From Undaria pinnatifida (taxonomy: Eukaryota; Sar; Phaeophyceae; Laminariales; Alariaceae): a DNA stretch of 64,000 bases. Location of the stretch: positions 4,331,896 through 4,395,895 of the forward strand of contig JABAKD010000014.1 in assembly GCA_012845835.1 (NCBI GenBank), written 5' to 3'. Positions 23,301-35,300 of this stretch are shown here, one piece after another (the stretch's first letter is position 1; the number at the start of each line of letters is the position of its first letter). The notes under the pieces were generated by a model. The model saw nothing but the letters and a program-made list of their open reading frames with translations. It was not told the origin of the DNA and ran no database searches. The translations under genes and the position numbers were made by a program.

Positions 23301-26300
23301 GTGGGGTTGGGGTTGGGGTTGGGGGTGGTGTCGTTGTCGGAGGTATTGATGTTGTTGGTGTTGGGTTTCCCCCCCCGTAATTTCCCCCGAGAATGTTCAC
23401 CATACTTTCCCCGATGATATTCCCGATCTGTGATGGTGGTGTCGGGGTTGGTGATGTTGTGGTCATGCTGGTGGTGTGGGTATTGATGTTGTTATTGGAA
23501 GTGGTGGTGTTGGTGGTGGTGTTGTCGAAGATGTTGATGTTGGTGGTGTTGGTGTTGAGGTTGAGGTTGAGGTAGGGGTTGGTGATGTTGTGGTGGTGCT
23601 GGCGGTGTTGGTGTTGGTGGTGTTGGTGATGGTGGTCTTGGTGTTGATGTTGGTATCGTGTTAGCGTTAGTGACGGTGTTGGTGTTGGTGGTAGTGTTGG
23701 TGTTGGTATGGTTGGTGGCAGGATTGTAGGTGTTGTTTTTATTGCTTTTGTAGTGCTTGTTGTCGTTATTGTGGGTGATTTTGGGCTTGGGGTTGTTGCT
23801 GTTGATGTGTGATGTTAGTGTTCGTGGTGATGTTGGCGATGTTGCTGTTGATAGTGGTGTTGGCGTTTTTGGTGTTGTGGTGGTAATGTTGATGTTGGCG
23901 TTGTGTTGTTGCTGGTAGCAGTGTTGGTGGCGTTGTGAATGTGGGCGTTGTCGTGATTATTGTTGTTGTTGTTGTTGTTGGTGTTGGTGTTGGTGTTGCT
24001 GTTGGTGTTGGTGTTGTTGGTGTTGTTGTCGTTGTTGTTGTTGTGATATGTTGGTGTTGGTGCTGGCAGTACGTGGGGGGGTCTGCTATTACGGTGTTTT
24101 TCCTTTCCTTGCCTTCTTTTCTTGCCTTTCTTTTCTTCATTTCTTTTCCAATTGCCTCGGGTGTTTCACACGCGTGCGTCTTGATAGCATTGGCTGGTTG
24201 GTTGCTTGATATCTTTTGCCACCCCTCCCGGTGCTTTCGAGCTCACGTATTCACTTACTACTATCATACGTGCAAGAATATATGCGTGGTTGCCTTATTA
24301 CTTTTTTTTCTGGTTTTGCTTAGGCCGGACGCGTACTTTCGCTTTTTTCGTAGCGCTGTGTGGCTTGCCTTTACCTCGCTACACCGCTCCGGCTGATGAG
24401 TCTACGTAACTTCTTACGTGCGTATTTTCTTCTTTGCTTCGTTTTCTGTATATTTCTCTCGTTTTTTTGTTCGTTCTTGCTCCTTTTTTTTTCTCCTCAA
24501 ATATCTCGTACGTTTCATAGTTTCCTTGATGGGTATGCGGTGTGATCGGATTCAGCTGCGGGTCTTCAAAAGCATGCACCAGTATGGGCCGGGCACGTAC
24601 ATGCGCTGACTTCCGTTTCTTTTTTATTTATTTTTTGGCGGATGTACGTCTAGCTTCGGCTATGGTAAATATGTGTATATGCCACTTTTGGTTTGTTTTA
24701 CTTTTTTCCCTGGGGTATTCTTCCCCTCCAGAGTGACGGGAGCCTATCCTGTAACGACGGACTTGCTTATGCGGGTGAATGTACAAACAACGGGGATGCT
24801 GTTATGGTTGTCGTTAGTATACGGGGTATATGTTTGTGTTGGTGTTGCCGTTGTCGGTGTTGCTATTTACTGCTGTTACTATCTGTTGCTGGCGCCCTTC
24901 TCATTTTGGCTACTTGTACAGTTGTTGGTGTTGGTGTTGCTGCTTTTGCTGCGTTGGTTATGCTTTGCGTTTTCTTGTTTGTGTTGTTGTGGTTGTTGTC
25001 GTTTTTTGTTCGTGATGGTAGTGGTGATGGCGGTGGCGGTGGTGTTGTTTCTGGTGTTGGTGCTGTTGGTGCGGTGTTGGTGCTGTTGGTGCAGCAGTGT
25101 TGGTGCTGTTGGTGCAGCAGTGTTGGTGCTGTTGGTGCAGCAGTGTTGGTGCTGTTGTTGTAGGTTTTGGCGTTGATTTGGTTGTGGTCGGTGTTGCTAT
25201 TTGCCGCTGCTTTTACTTTGTTTCTGACGGTTTTGATATTGATTGCTGTAGACATTTGGTATTTGTCTTGTTGCTGATGCTGTCGGTGTAAGTGTTGATA
25301 TGATGCTGTGTTGTGGGTGTTACGTTTCGCTGCTGCTGTTGTCTTTCGTCGTTGGTGACATGCTTTGTTGTATTACCGGCAGTAATTGTTTGTTGTTATT
25401 TGGTGCGGCTTGTTGTTGGTGTATTGTTGATATAGGGGATTGTTGACGGGATTGCTGTGCTGCCGTGGTTGTTATTTGTTAGGTGTTGATGTTTTTTTGT
25501 GTTGATGTTTCTTTGTGTTGTGGAGTTGTAGTCGTTATCGTTTGTAGCTGTTGCTGTCGTCATTGCTTTTTGTCTGTTGCTTTTTGTTGTGTTGTAATCG
25601 TTGTGCTGTTGCTGCTGTTGTCGTTGCTGTTGCTTGTTGCGCGTTTTGTTCGTTTTGTTTCGTTTTTTTCCCTCTCTCCTTCGCCTCTTGCCGTCTCTTG
25701 CTGCTTGGTCTGGTGTAGCTTCGTTGGTTAACATCGTGTGATCACGCCTTGTCTTGTCCCTTGCTACATATGAAACAATAGTGGTCCCTCTGTAATGCCG
25801 GTTGAGTAGTGTCGGTTGGCCGCTATAGTACCTGTGGAATCGCTTGGCACAGGTGGGAACAACCAGTAGTGGCATACATGGAGTAGTGCCGGTTGCCGCT
25901 GTAATGCCGGTATTTTAGGCACTATAGCGGAAACCGGCACTGTAGAGAGACCACAAGTGTGTACCAGGTACATGTTGTGGTTGTTGTGGATTTTCTTGCG
26001 TCGCTACGGTTTGTTAACATCCTTAGATATATGTTGTCGTAATGTGTTGTTGGCGGTTGATGCTGTTCCGGCCGGCTGTTTTCATTGTACTCCCCTTCTG
26101 TCGTTCATCACTCACCATGTGTTGACCATCTGCCATTGTATCGCCTCGTCGTGCCTGAGAGCTCCTCGCGTTGTGTCGTCTCATCTGGTGCTCGGCGTCG
26201 TGTCGTATGTTAGACGACGCCGGACAGATCACAAGCTACTTTGGAATAGATCATCTAGGTGCTGTATTTTTCGTTGTTGGATGCTGTGCAAGAGCCGTGT

Positions 26301-29300
26301 CATATACGTTCCGCCCGGCGAACACGTGAGCGAGAACAATAATGTCGTACAGATGCCACCCGGCCAGGACCCACGCTAATGTGTTTTAATAGTAGTATTA
26401 TACCTGGCACATAGTTTTTTACATGTATTATAGTGTTATAATATCATTTTGCATAGTACCATAGACATAATATTAATATTAGACATAGTATTATACATGG
26501 TACTGGATTATATTATACATGTTATTGTACATAGCGTTACGCATATATAGTATTATACATATCGTATTATTATACACAGTACAAGGTTACCCGTCGGGAT
26601 GGGGTTGGCTTAAAACTTCTGGGGTGTCGCAAGTTGAAAAGGAGGAACACAGACGCTCCTGTTGTTGTTGTTCTCACATCAACTCGCATAATCAAGTCCG
26701 TGGTCACAGGACAGGCTCCAGTCATTCTGGAGTGGAGGAATACCCCATGGAAAAAAACTCAAACAACACCGAAAGTGGTACATGCATGTATCATAGCTGA
26801 CGCAATTGATGCCTCGGCCAGAGAAATATAAACGTGAAATCGGGAGTCAGCCTACAATGTGCCAGGCCCACACTACTGGTACATACGTCTCACTACTCGC
26901 GCCTGAAAATACCGGCTACACCGCTTGCCACCCAGAAAAGACTACCACGTGTATATTTTGAAAAAAATATCACACGTACACACTACGCATACACACGTCG
27001 AACTCCAGTCAATTGGAAAATAAATAAAAGAAAAGAAAAGACAGGAAAGAAAAGAAAACGTAAGAAAAGAAGGCGCAAAAGGCAAGGAAAATAAAAGACA
27101 AGACAAGACAAGACAAGACAAGACAAGACAAGACAAGACAAGACAAGAAGAGGAAGCAAGGAAAGGAAAAGAGAAAAAATGTCATACTAGCAGACCCTAG
27201 GAACTGACTAAATACGACATTGGGCTCATAGAGGGTATCAAGTGCATCATCAATGGCACTGGGGGGAGAACGCAACAAGGCGAACAAGTCAGACCGGCGC
27301 TACGCTAACTTGTGACGGCCATTGGAAGGCCCACAAGCTTCAGACGATGATGGCCAGACCCAGACTTCATTCTCTTGGGCAGGACGCCACCCCTTCCCCC
27401 CTCCCCCTTCCCCTCCCACCCCACCCCCCTCCCCTCCCCCCGGCCCCCGCCCGCCTCCCCCCAGCTGCGTAGAGATGCCGACGATGGATGCCGCTGCCGC
27501 GGCCTTTGCGTGTCGCTCTGCAGCTTTGCATCTCTCCGCGTCATGCCATTTCCGCATGAATGACTCTGCTCCCTCCTCTACCCGTCGAAACCTTCTGCCG
27601 GCCTTGTGAGCAGCCTTTCACCACCCTTCGAACTTCATTCCAAAGACCGAGATATCCTCCTTCAGGTGCACCATCCAGTCCTTCTCTTGCCCTCCTGAGT
27701 AGCCCTTACCCCCAACAAGCTCCCCAAACATCACCCTCTGCGGCAGGCGCTCCTCCCCCATACGTGCTACGAATCCCGCAAACAATATCCTCCGTTTGCC
27801 CACTATCGCCTCTATGCTGTCGGAAGCTGTCTTGGCAAGCGCGTTGGCGTACGATATGGTGTGGTCGTCGCGCTTCCGTTCCCGCCATCCGAGGCATCGG
27901 AGGAGCATGAGGTGGTGAACCCGTCGTAGCCTGTCATAGTTAGGCTTGTTCGGGCTCCACGTCATGCAACCGTAGGGTAGTGTCTCGATCACCTCGGCTT
28001 TCAGCAACCGCACCTTCAACTGTAAGCGCACACCCGGGCAATCATAGAGTTCCATCTTGTACCGCTGGAAGCACGCCCAGACCCTCTGAAGTCGCCGCGT
28101 GATCTCGATGCTGAGGTGTCTGTCTGCGCTGATGGCCCCGCCCAAGTACACAAACTCGATCGTTTTGTTTGTACACCTGGCCGGCTGCATTGATGGCGAA
28201 CGACCCCTTCCCGCCACCTTTAGTCTGCAGACACACGATCTCCGTTTCGGCCTCAGAGACCGTGAGCTCGAACGCCGACCTATGACCTTTTCTTCCAGGC
28301 ATGGCGTAAAAAAAAAAAAATCTTGTAAAAAACTAAAGGAAAACAATTAGCTACCGCCCTTGTAACCAGGGGGCTATTATAGTAACACCAGTAGCCTTTG
28401 CGATGTTCTCATCTCACAAATCACACCAGATGAAGTGTCAAATGTATTTCGATGTTTAAGGCGGCCCGCACTTTTTTTTTCATCAGTTTTTCCAGTGCGC
28501 GGCGAAGCCGCGCTCGGGTCGGAGCCCTAGCCTGGGTTAGGGTTGGGGTTAGGGTTAGGGTTAGGGTTAGGGTGGGTTGGCGCCCACTGGCGATTTGACA
28601 AAAAAAAAAGCACAAGAAAAAACACCAAAACAGCCTGAAAACCTCTTATCAAGTGAAATATATTTGGTACATTAGCTGGTGCGATTTGTGGGAAAAAGAA
28701 ATTGGCGCCCTCCGGCGATTTGACCAAAAAACAAAACGCGCAAAAACCGAAGAAAAAAAACAGCCTGAAAACCTCTGTGAAGTGAAATATCTCCGGCACT
28801 TTATCTGGTACGATTTGTGGGACAAAGCCGGTAAAGGCGCCTCAGTAACGCCGATCAAGGCTACGGTGGGGGGCTATGTCCCCCCCCCCCCGCTTTTGGC
28901 AGGGGCTCGGGGTTGCTCGCGCGAGTGACGCCCCTGTTCCTTTGCGGCCTTGAGGCTTCGTGCCGCTCTGATTTGGCGATATGAGTCCGCAATGGCATGT
29001 AAGCTACGCTGCACCAAAAAATATTCTCCTAAAATTATTTTCGTCCGCGAGGTACATGTTAATGGTCACTGGTGCGAGTGGCAAAACGCACCCGGTATTT
29101 TGATGGTTTAGTTTGTGATGCATACAGACAGTGCAGCAGTAGTACCATAACTCCCCCCATTTTTTCCATGCCTAGGTTGGGTCGTTCTCGCTTAGCGGCT
29201 GGGTGCCTCAGTCGTTGAGCGCGGGCCGGAACATTGTTCGTTGGCGCTCCGTAACGATCAATTCATTCTATTGCGTTTTGTGAAGCCGAATGAGCGAGTA

Positions 29301-32300
29301 GGTCTAGTCACTCGCCAGATTGGCCCTGAGCCCCTGCGGTAGCCTTGGCGCTAGGCTTGATCGTGCAGATCATGTAGACCACGGATCTACCAGCATCTGC
29401 CTGGAATTATCTGGATTATGAAATGTGAAATTGATATATGGTCTGTTCGATGTGTAATCATTGAACGCGAAGAACAAGCAGGCCACGGATCTATATATGA
29501 GTATCCGAGTATCTTCTTCAGACCACCTAGATCATTACCTTGTAAATGTAAAATTGATATCTGGTCTGTTCGATGTGTGATTTGTTAATGTTGCAAATTT
29601 AAAAGATCACGGATCTATGAGCATCTGCCCCGAACTACCTAGATCATGAAGTGTAAAATTGATATCTGGTCTGTTCGATGTGTGATTCTCGATCGTGCAG
29701 CTCAGATAGATTGAGGATCCACGAGAATCAGCCCCCGTGCTATCTAGATCATGCAACGTAATCTTGATTTCTGGTCTGTTCGATTTGTGATTATTGATCG
29801 CGAAGATCGAATAGGCCACGGATCTACAAGTATCTGCCCTGGACTATTAGACCACGAAACGTGTACTTGAAATATGATCTGTCCCATGTGTTATATGTTC
29901 CGTTAGGCTCAGCGAGACCGCTTCCGCCGGCGGATGAAGGAACTGGAGGCGGAGAGAGAGGACGAGCAGAGGGAGGCGAGGGGTGCCCAGGCTGTGATGG
30001 AGAGCCTCCAGAGGGACAACCTGCAGCTTTACGAAAAGGCAAGGGGGACACACCAGTTAGCGTCGTGCTGCTCCGCATGCAACAGAGTGAAATGACCACG
30101 ATATTCATGATAATACGGGGAAATGTGGCGAGCGTAAGCTTTGTTTTTTTTTCATCCGACGGAAAATTGAAAGTTAAAAATAACGGAGAGCAACCCGCCA
30201 AATCAGAAGCACGGCGGATGCATATCCCGTCACCGGCTCGCGCGCTGTCGACCTCCTCCTTGTCCTTGTCCTTGTCTTTGTTCTTGTCCTTGTCCTTGTC
30301 CTTGTTTTTGTTCTTTTCCTTGTCCTTCTCCGCCCCCTTGTCCTGCTCGTCCCTCCCTCGTCGTTGTTGTTGCCTTATCGTCATATGCCGCGGGCGCACG
30401 CCCAACTCTAACCCTGGCCTTCGCTCTAAGCCTAGCTCTAACCCTAACCTCGTCCACAAGGAGTGCGACCAATGCCTCCGCAAGGCTGGACTCCCCACCC
30501 CTCCCCACCCCACCCCACCCCACCCCACCCCACCCCACCCCACCCCACCCCACCCCACCCAATCCCACTTACCCCCCACCCCCTATCCCCTATCCCTACC
30601 CAATCCCCCCTTCCCCATCGAGCGGTTTTAGGGATGCAGCTCACCCTTCACGCGAATCGCTGATCACCTCGCGGCGCGTCGCGCGTGGTGCACGCAATTT
30701 TTGTCTGGCTTGCGAGAACCCTACGTGCTCCGTCCCGGCTTTGTACGCTATGCCCTTGCAGACTACGGCCATGCCTGACAATGAGTACGCCCCCCCCCCC
30801 CCCCGCCTCCTCCCTCATGAAACACTCTACACGATTAAAATAGGTCCGTTTTCTACAGAGCTATCAACGAAACCCCCCCGGGCTTGGCGACACAAGCCGG
30901 CGACTATCGGAGGACATCGAAGCCGGGGCGGGAAGCGGCGCCGCTGGCGGTGGCGGCGGCAGTGGAGTCGGTGGAGGGGGGGCGGGGCAGGGGTCGCGGG
31001 CGGGGTCGAGCCCAACTGAAGCCAGGTGAGCGAAAGAGAAGCCCTCTCCCCTAACCCATCACGCCTCCTATGTCAAGTTAAAAAAAAAATCTCCGCAATG
31101 GGAGCCCCTAAAAAGCAGCACCCGCGTTCGTGCAGCGCAATAGTCGCGGCTGGCCTTTCAGCAGGCCAGTTTTTTTCAACGCCACCGAAACCCGCGACGA
31201 AGCCCGCGACCGCTCCTGTCGACTTCAAGCCCGGCCAAGGGTCGGGGTTAGGGTTGGGGTTAGTTCAGGGTTGGGATTACGGCTTTGGTCGAGGTCAGCG
31301 TGGATCTGGACCGACAAGAAAGTTTGGAATTTATCAGGTTGCGCGGCACGAATGCGGGCGCATCGCCGCGCTGCGAAACGCGCTGCGAATAGAGGAACCT
31401 CTCCACAAATCCCTAACAATTCGAATATTCCACTTGAAACAACATTACGAAACAATGTATTACTGCATGCGTATGATGTGATATACGTGCGTTCGTTCCA
31501 AAGCATCGCTCGTACCGCGTGTACTACTGCTATTAGTATAGTAAAAGCATACCAGTGACCAGATATGGCACTAGAAGTTTAGTTTGATTTATGTTTTCCT
31601 CCGTCCTTTTGCTCCCTCCTTTGATTAAAAAACCGTAGCCAAACACTTCCAAGCGCGTTTATTTTTTTTTGTTCTTTTGTGAACAATACATACTACCATG
31701 GTATGCAGCTTTTTGTTTTTCCTCGTTTTGGGCGGGGGGGGGGAGGAGGGGGGGGCGTACTCATTTGTTGCTCGCCTTAGTCATTTGGCTTATCCTATCC
31801 CCGCCCTGTTTCGCCGTCTGTGGCCACCATCTATCTCCGAGGATAGCGATCGTTTCCTCTCCATCCTCTCGTCTACCAAACTCTTCCGTGTCACACGTCT
31901 AATCGGGAGGGGGGGGGGGGGCTCAGATACGGCCACATGTACGAGGCGTGCGTCAGCCCTTACGCGCAGTTCTCTCAGAAGGAACAACTGCTATTGTTCT
32001 TTTTTTTTGTTCTTTCGTGTTTCCCTCTTCCATTTTTTTTTTGTTTTGTTTTTTTGTTCTCTTTTTATTTTCTTTCGGGGGGGTCTTCGGGCCGTGACCG
32101 GGGGGACTCAGGTACGGACAGCTGTACGAGGCGCGCATCAACCCGTTCACCCAGTTTTCCCAAAAGGAGAAGCAACGCAAGTACAAGGAGCTATCGGTGG
32201 CCGAGAAGATTACGCTGAGCACAACGCGCATGTTCCTTGGCAACAAATTCGCACGGTGAGGTTACCCTTGATGGTATGCTACTACCGTGCGTAGCCCCTT

Positions 32301-35300
32301 TGGGAATACTATTGCCGAAAAAAAACGGACGATTATTGCATAGGCCACATAAAGCACCCCGGCGGGCAGTTGGCGTAGGGATGTGTCTGGACTGGAATGC
32401 TAGGAGGTGGGCGACACGTATGCGCCGTCGTGATGCTCGTACTGCTTGAACGCTCTTTCAAGACAAAAGAGCCCCAACTCGCTTGCTCGGGGTACCCTTT
32501 GCTCGCCTTTGCCCGCCTTTCATCAAGTGTAAACCAGTTTGGTCAAACTCACAGGTGGCACATAAACGTGTCATTTTATATTTTGAAATGAAAACACAAA
32601 AGCGGTAGCTGTGAAATCGACCAGGTTGGTCACCAAATTGCTCAACGCTTAGCGTTTGGGATGTCTCAATACCGGAGTTGGTTGGCGCTGGGAGTTTGCT
32701 GATCATACGAATATAGCAAGTCGTGGACTATTTTTTTCTCGGTAGGTAACTTTCTGTTGCAATGTTAATGCCCAGAAAGTTGCTTATATTGCCGGACGAA
32801 GTGGTATGCACTATGGTTAGTTGCGTGCTGCGTGTTTCGGAGCTTTGCGTGTTTGCTTTTGACCGGCGCCTTTGATGGCTTGACGCGCTAAGCCACGTAG
32901 TTGGCTTTTACCCATCGCCCAACTAGAAACTGAGTAGTCCCACGCGGGTCCAGCAGAAGTTTCGGAGCTGCTAACGGGAGGAGCTCAATTCCTCACCCGA
33001 AAGGTGACTGCTTCGAAGACATTCGCTCGCGCAACCCGACCGACATTTCCTGTGCGCTGTCAACAGTCCTAAAACAAACGTGCTACAGCGGTAGCAACAT
33101 TGCCATACCAACGACGCGTGCGACAACTACTAGAGGTACGAATCACTTTTCGTCTGAAATGTTTTCTGAATGGCGGGGCTCCTTGACCCTCCAATCGTCC
33201 AAATTTTGACAATATTTTTTCGCAACAATTTTCGGTGTGTGCCTAAGCCATGCGAAGTGCGATTGCTCATCCTGTGGTAGCGCTGGTTTTTTTTACCCGA
33301 GATGTGTTGGGGGTTCAGAAGGCGAGGAGCCTCTTCAGTGAAGACCCCCAGATTTTTTTTTTGCATACTTACCGTACCATGGGTCGTAGCGTAGCTCTCG
33401 ACAGGGCCGATGGAGTAGGCTTATACGACCGTCTTTGTATAATCGTCTTGTTGTACTACCATCCAGGCGGGTCAGCCACCTATGATACCAGTGTACAAAC
33501 AGTAGTTGAGGAGTAACGGTTACCCGCTAAGGCGTCGGTGGAATCGCTTCGCACAGATGGGAGCAGCCAATAGTGGGTGGCAGCCCTCGGAGTAGTGCCG
33601 GTTGCCTATGTAGTACCGGTATCTTCCGGCTGGCACATGCCGGCACCATGGAGGGACCAATACTGTATAGCTGGTATTCTACATGAGGCTATATACGCTA
33701 GGGGTTGATGAGCTGCTGTGCTGTTGCGCGGGCGCACCGTTTTGGTCGGGATTGCTGTTTTGCGCGACAGTTGCTCCGCGCAACACTTTTGACAGCAGGC
33801 GAAAAAAACGTACCTTTTACTTGTCCTTCTCGCCGGAGGCGGCGAGAAAAAAATTTAGGTATCTTTTTTGTAGAGCTGTGAGTCGGCACGACTTTAGTCA
33901 CCAACTAGTTATTAGTGGGACTAATAGTTAGTCGTTTCCCGCAGGTGCCGACTATCCGACTTATTGGGTTTCCGTACTCGGGGGAGGGGCTATCTAATAC
34001 CAGATGCATCTTTTCCTTTTTGAGCGGGGCCTCCTTGGCCGGTGGGACCAGATTTGGCTCGCTTTGCGCGCCTGACTTAAGTCGGCAAGTCGGCTAGCCA
34101 CCAGCCGACCTGCCGACTAAAGTCAGCTAGCTGGCTAACGGCACTTACCGACTGGTTATTGGTCGTGAGTCCTGCCGACTCGCAGCTCTTTTTTTTTGTG
34201 TTCGCCGTAATCGAAAAAGAGTTAAAAAGGCATCTAAACGCACTTGATCAATCTGTTTGCGGGCGTCTGTTCACAGCACGTACGAAAAAAAATATCTAGA
34301 CGTCTATACGCACTTCTTTAACAAGTGTTTTCAGGGAATGTAGTCACGCACATGTCGCAATGATTTGCCTCCGGCGGCATTCCGACGGCCCTCCGGGTCC
34401 TGCCTGTGGCGCGTATTGTGCGCAACACGCCTGCCGCTCGTGTTGCGCTGCGCGCGACACACCTTCCAGCTCTTGTTGAGCACATGATCGAAAGCATCAC
34501 AGGACAAAATCATTATATGCACCAGTGCGTTCAAGCCATCCACCACGCGCCCCTGCTCATTATGCTATTATTTAAATAGCAGTACCCCGACATACCTGGT
34601 ACGAGGTTCGGACCCCCCCAAAAGCGTAAGCCCTACCGTAGCCCCAAAGCCGTAGTCGTAGGCAGTAGGACCAGGGTGTGTACATAAAATACAATCCTTT
34701 GGGTAGGGGTGCATGGCTTATTTTTATTATAGTATTATTTCATTTTTATTTATATTTTCCAGCTTCTGGACAAGCCGTGGTCACAGGTGTCGTCCCTTCC
34801 CCCCCCCCCCGGTTCTTGCCTTCAATTTTTATCGCGCATAGGGTTCAGCAATCCTACTGCTCGTCGATTTTTCATCTAATGTTGCACCTCACGCTCTCGC
34901 GCTTTCAGCACGTCAGTTTGTGCACAACAAAAAGTCCGTACGACTTTATACGAGTATACACTCGGGGGGACTCGAACTCACGAAACTGGCCTATACCTGG
35001 CTCGAAGATGACCTGATACACCACCGGGGCCACCGTGTATACACCCGTGGTTACAGGTTACAAAATAGAAGTTTCGACGAAAATCTTGAACTCACGGGTG
35101 ACGTTTTTTTTCTTTTTTACGCGAATCAATACGCACCTGATATGGTATGCCGCAAGTTCGAACTCGGCTGCCACGTAGCGTTGTTGTTTGTTGTTGTTGT
35201 TGTTGTTGTTGTTTGTTGTTGTTGTTGTTGTTGTTGTGGTTGTTGTTCATAATAGTTTTCAATTTTACCACGTACCAAGGAATGATATTGATAATTGTTT

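Noticed and set aside
28529-28574. Chromosome end suggested by TTAGGG repeats
   Set aside because: Only about six units, and the tract lies inside the CASP gene with coding exons on both sides.
31927-31990. Copy of CASP exon 13 start as a mutually exclusive exon
   Set aside because: It is cut after about 60 nt and lacks the rest of the conserved exon and a usable donor, so it is listed as an echo.
34318-34546. - strand frames with LVHIMILSCDAFDHVL-like sequence
   Set aside because: Two overlapping short frames with no family that I can name; could be a TE remnant but not supportable.
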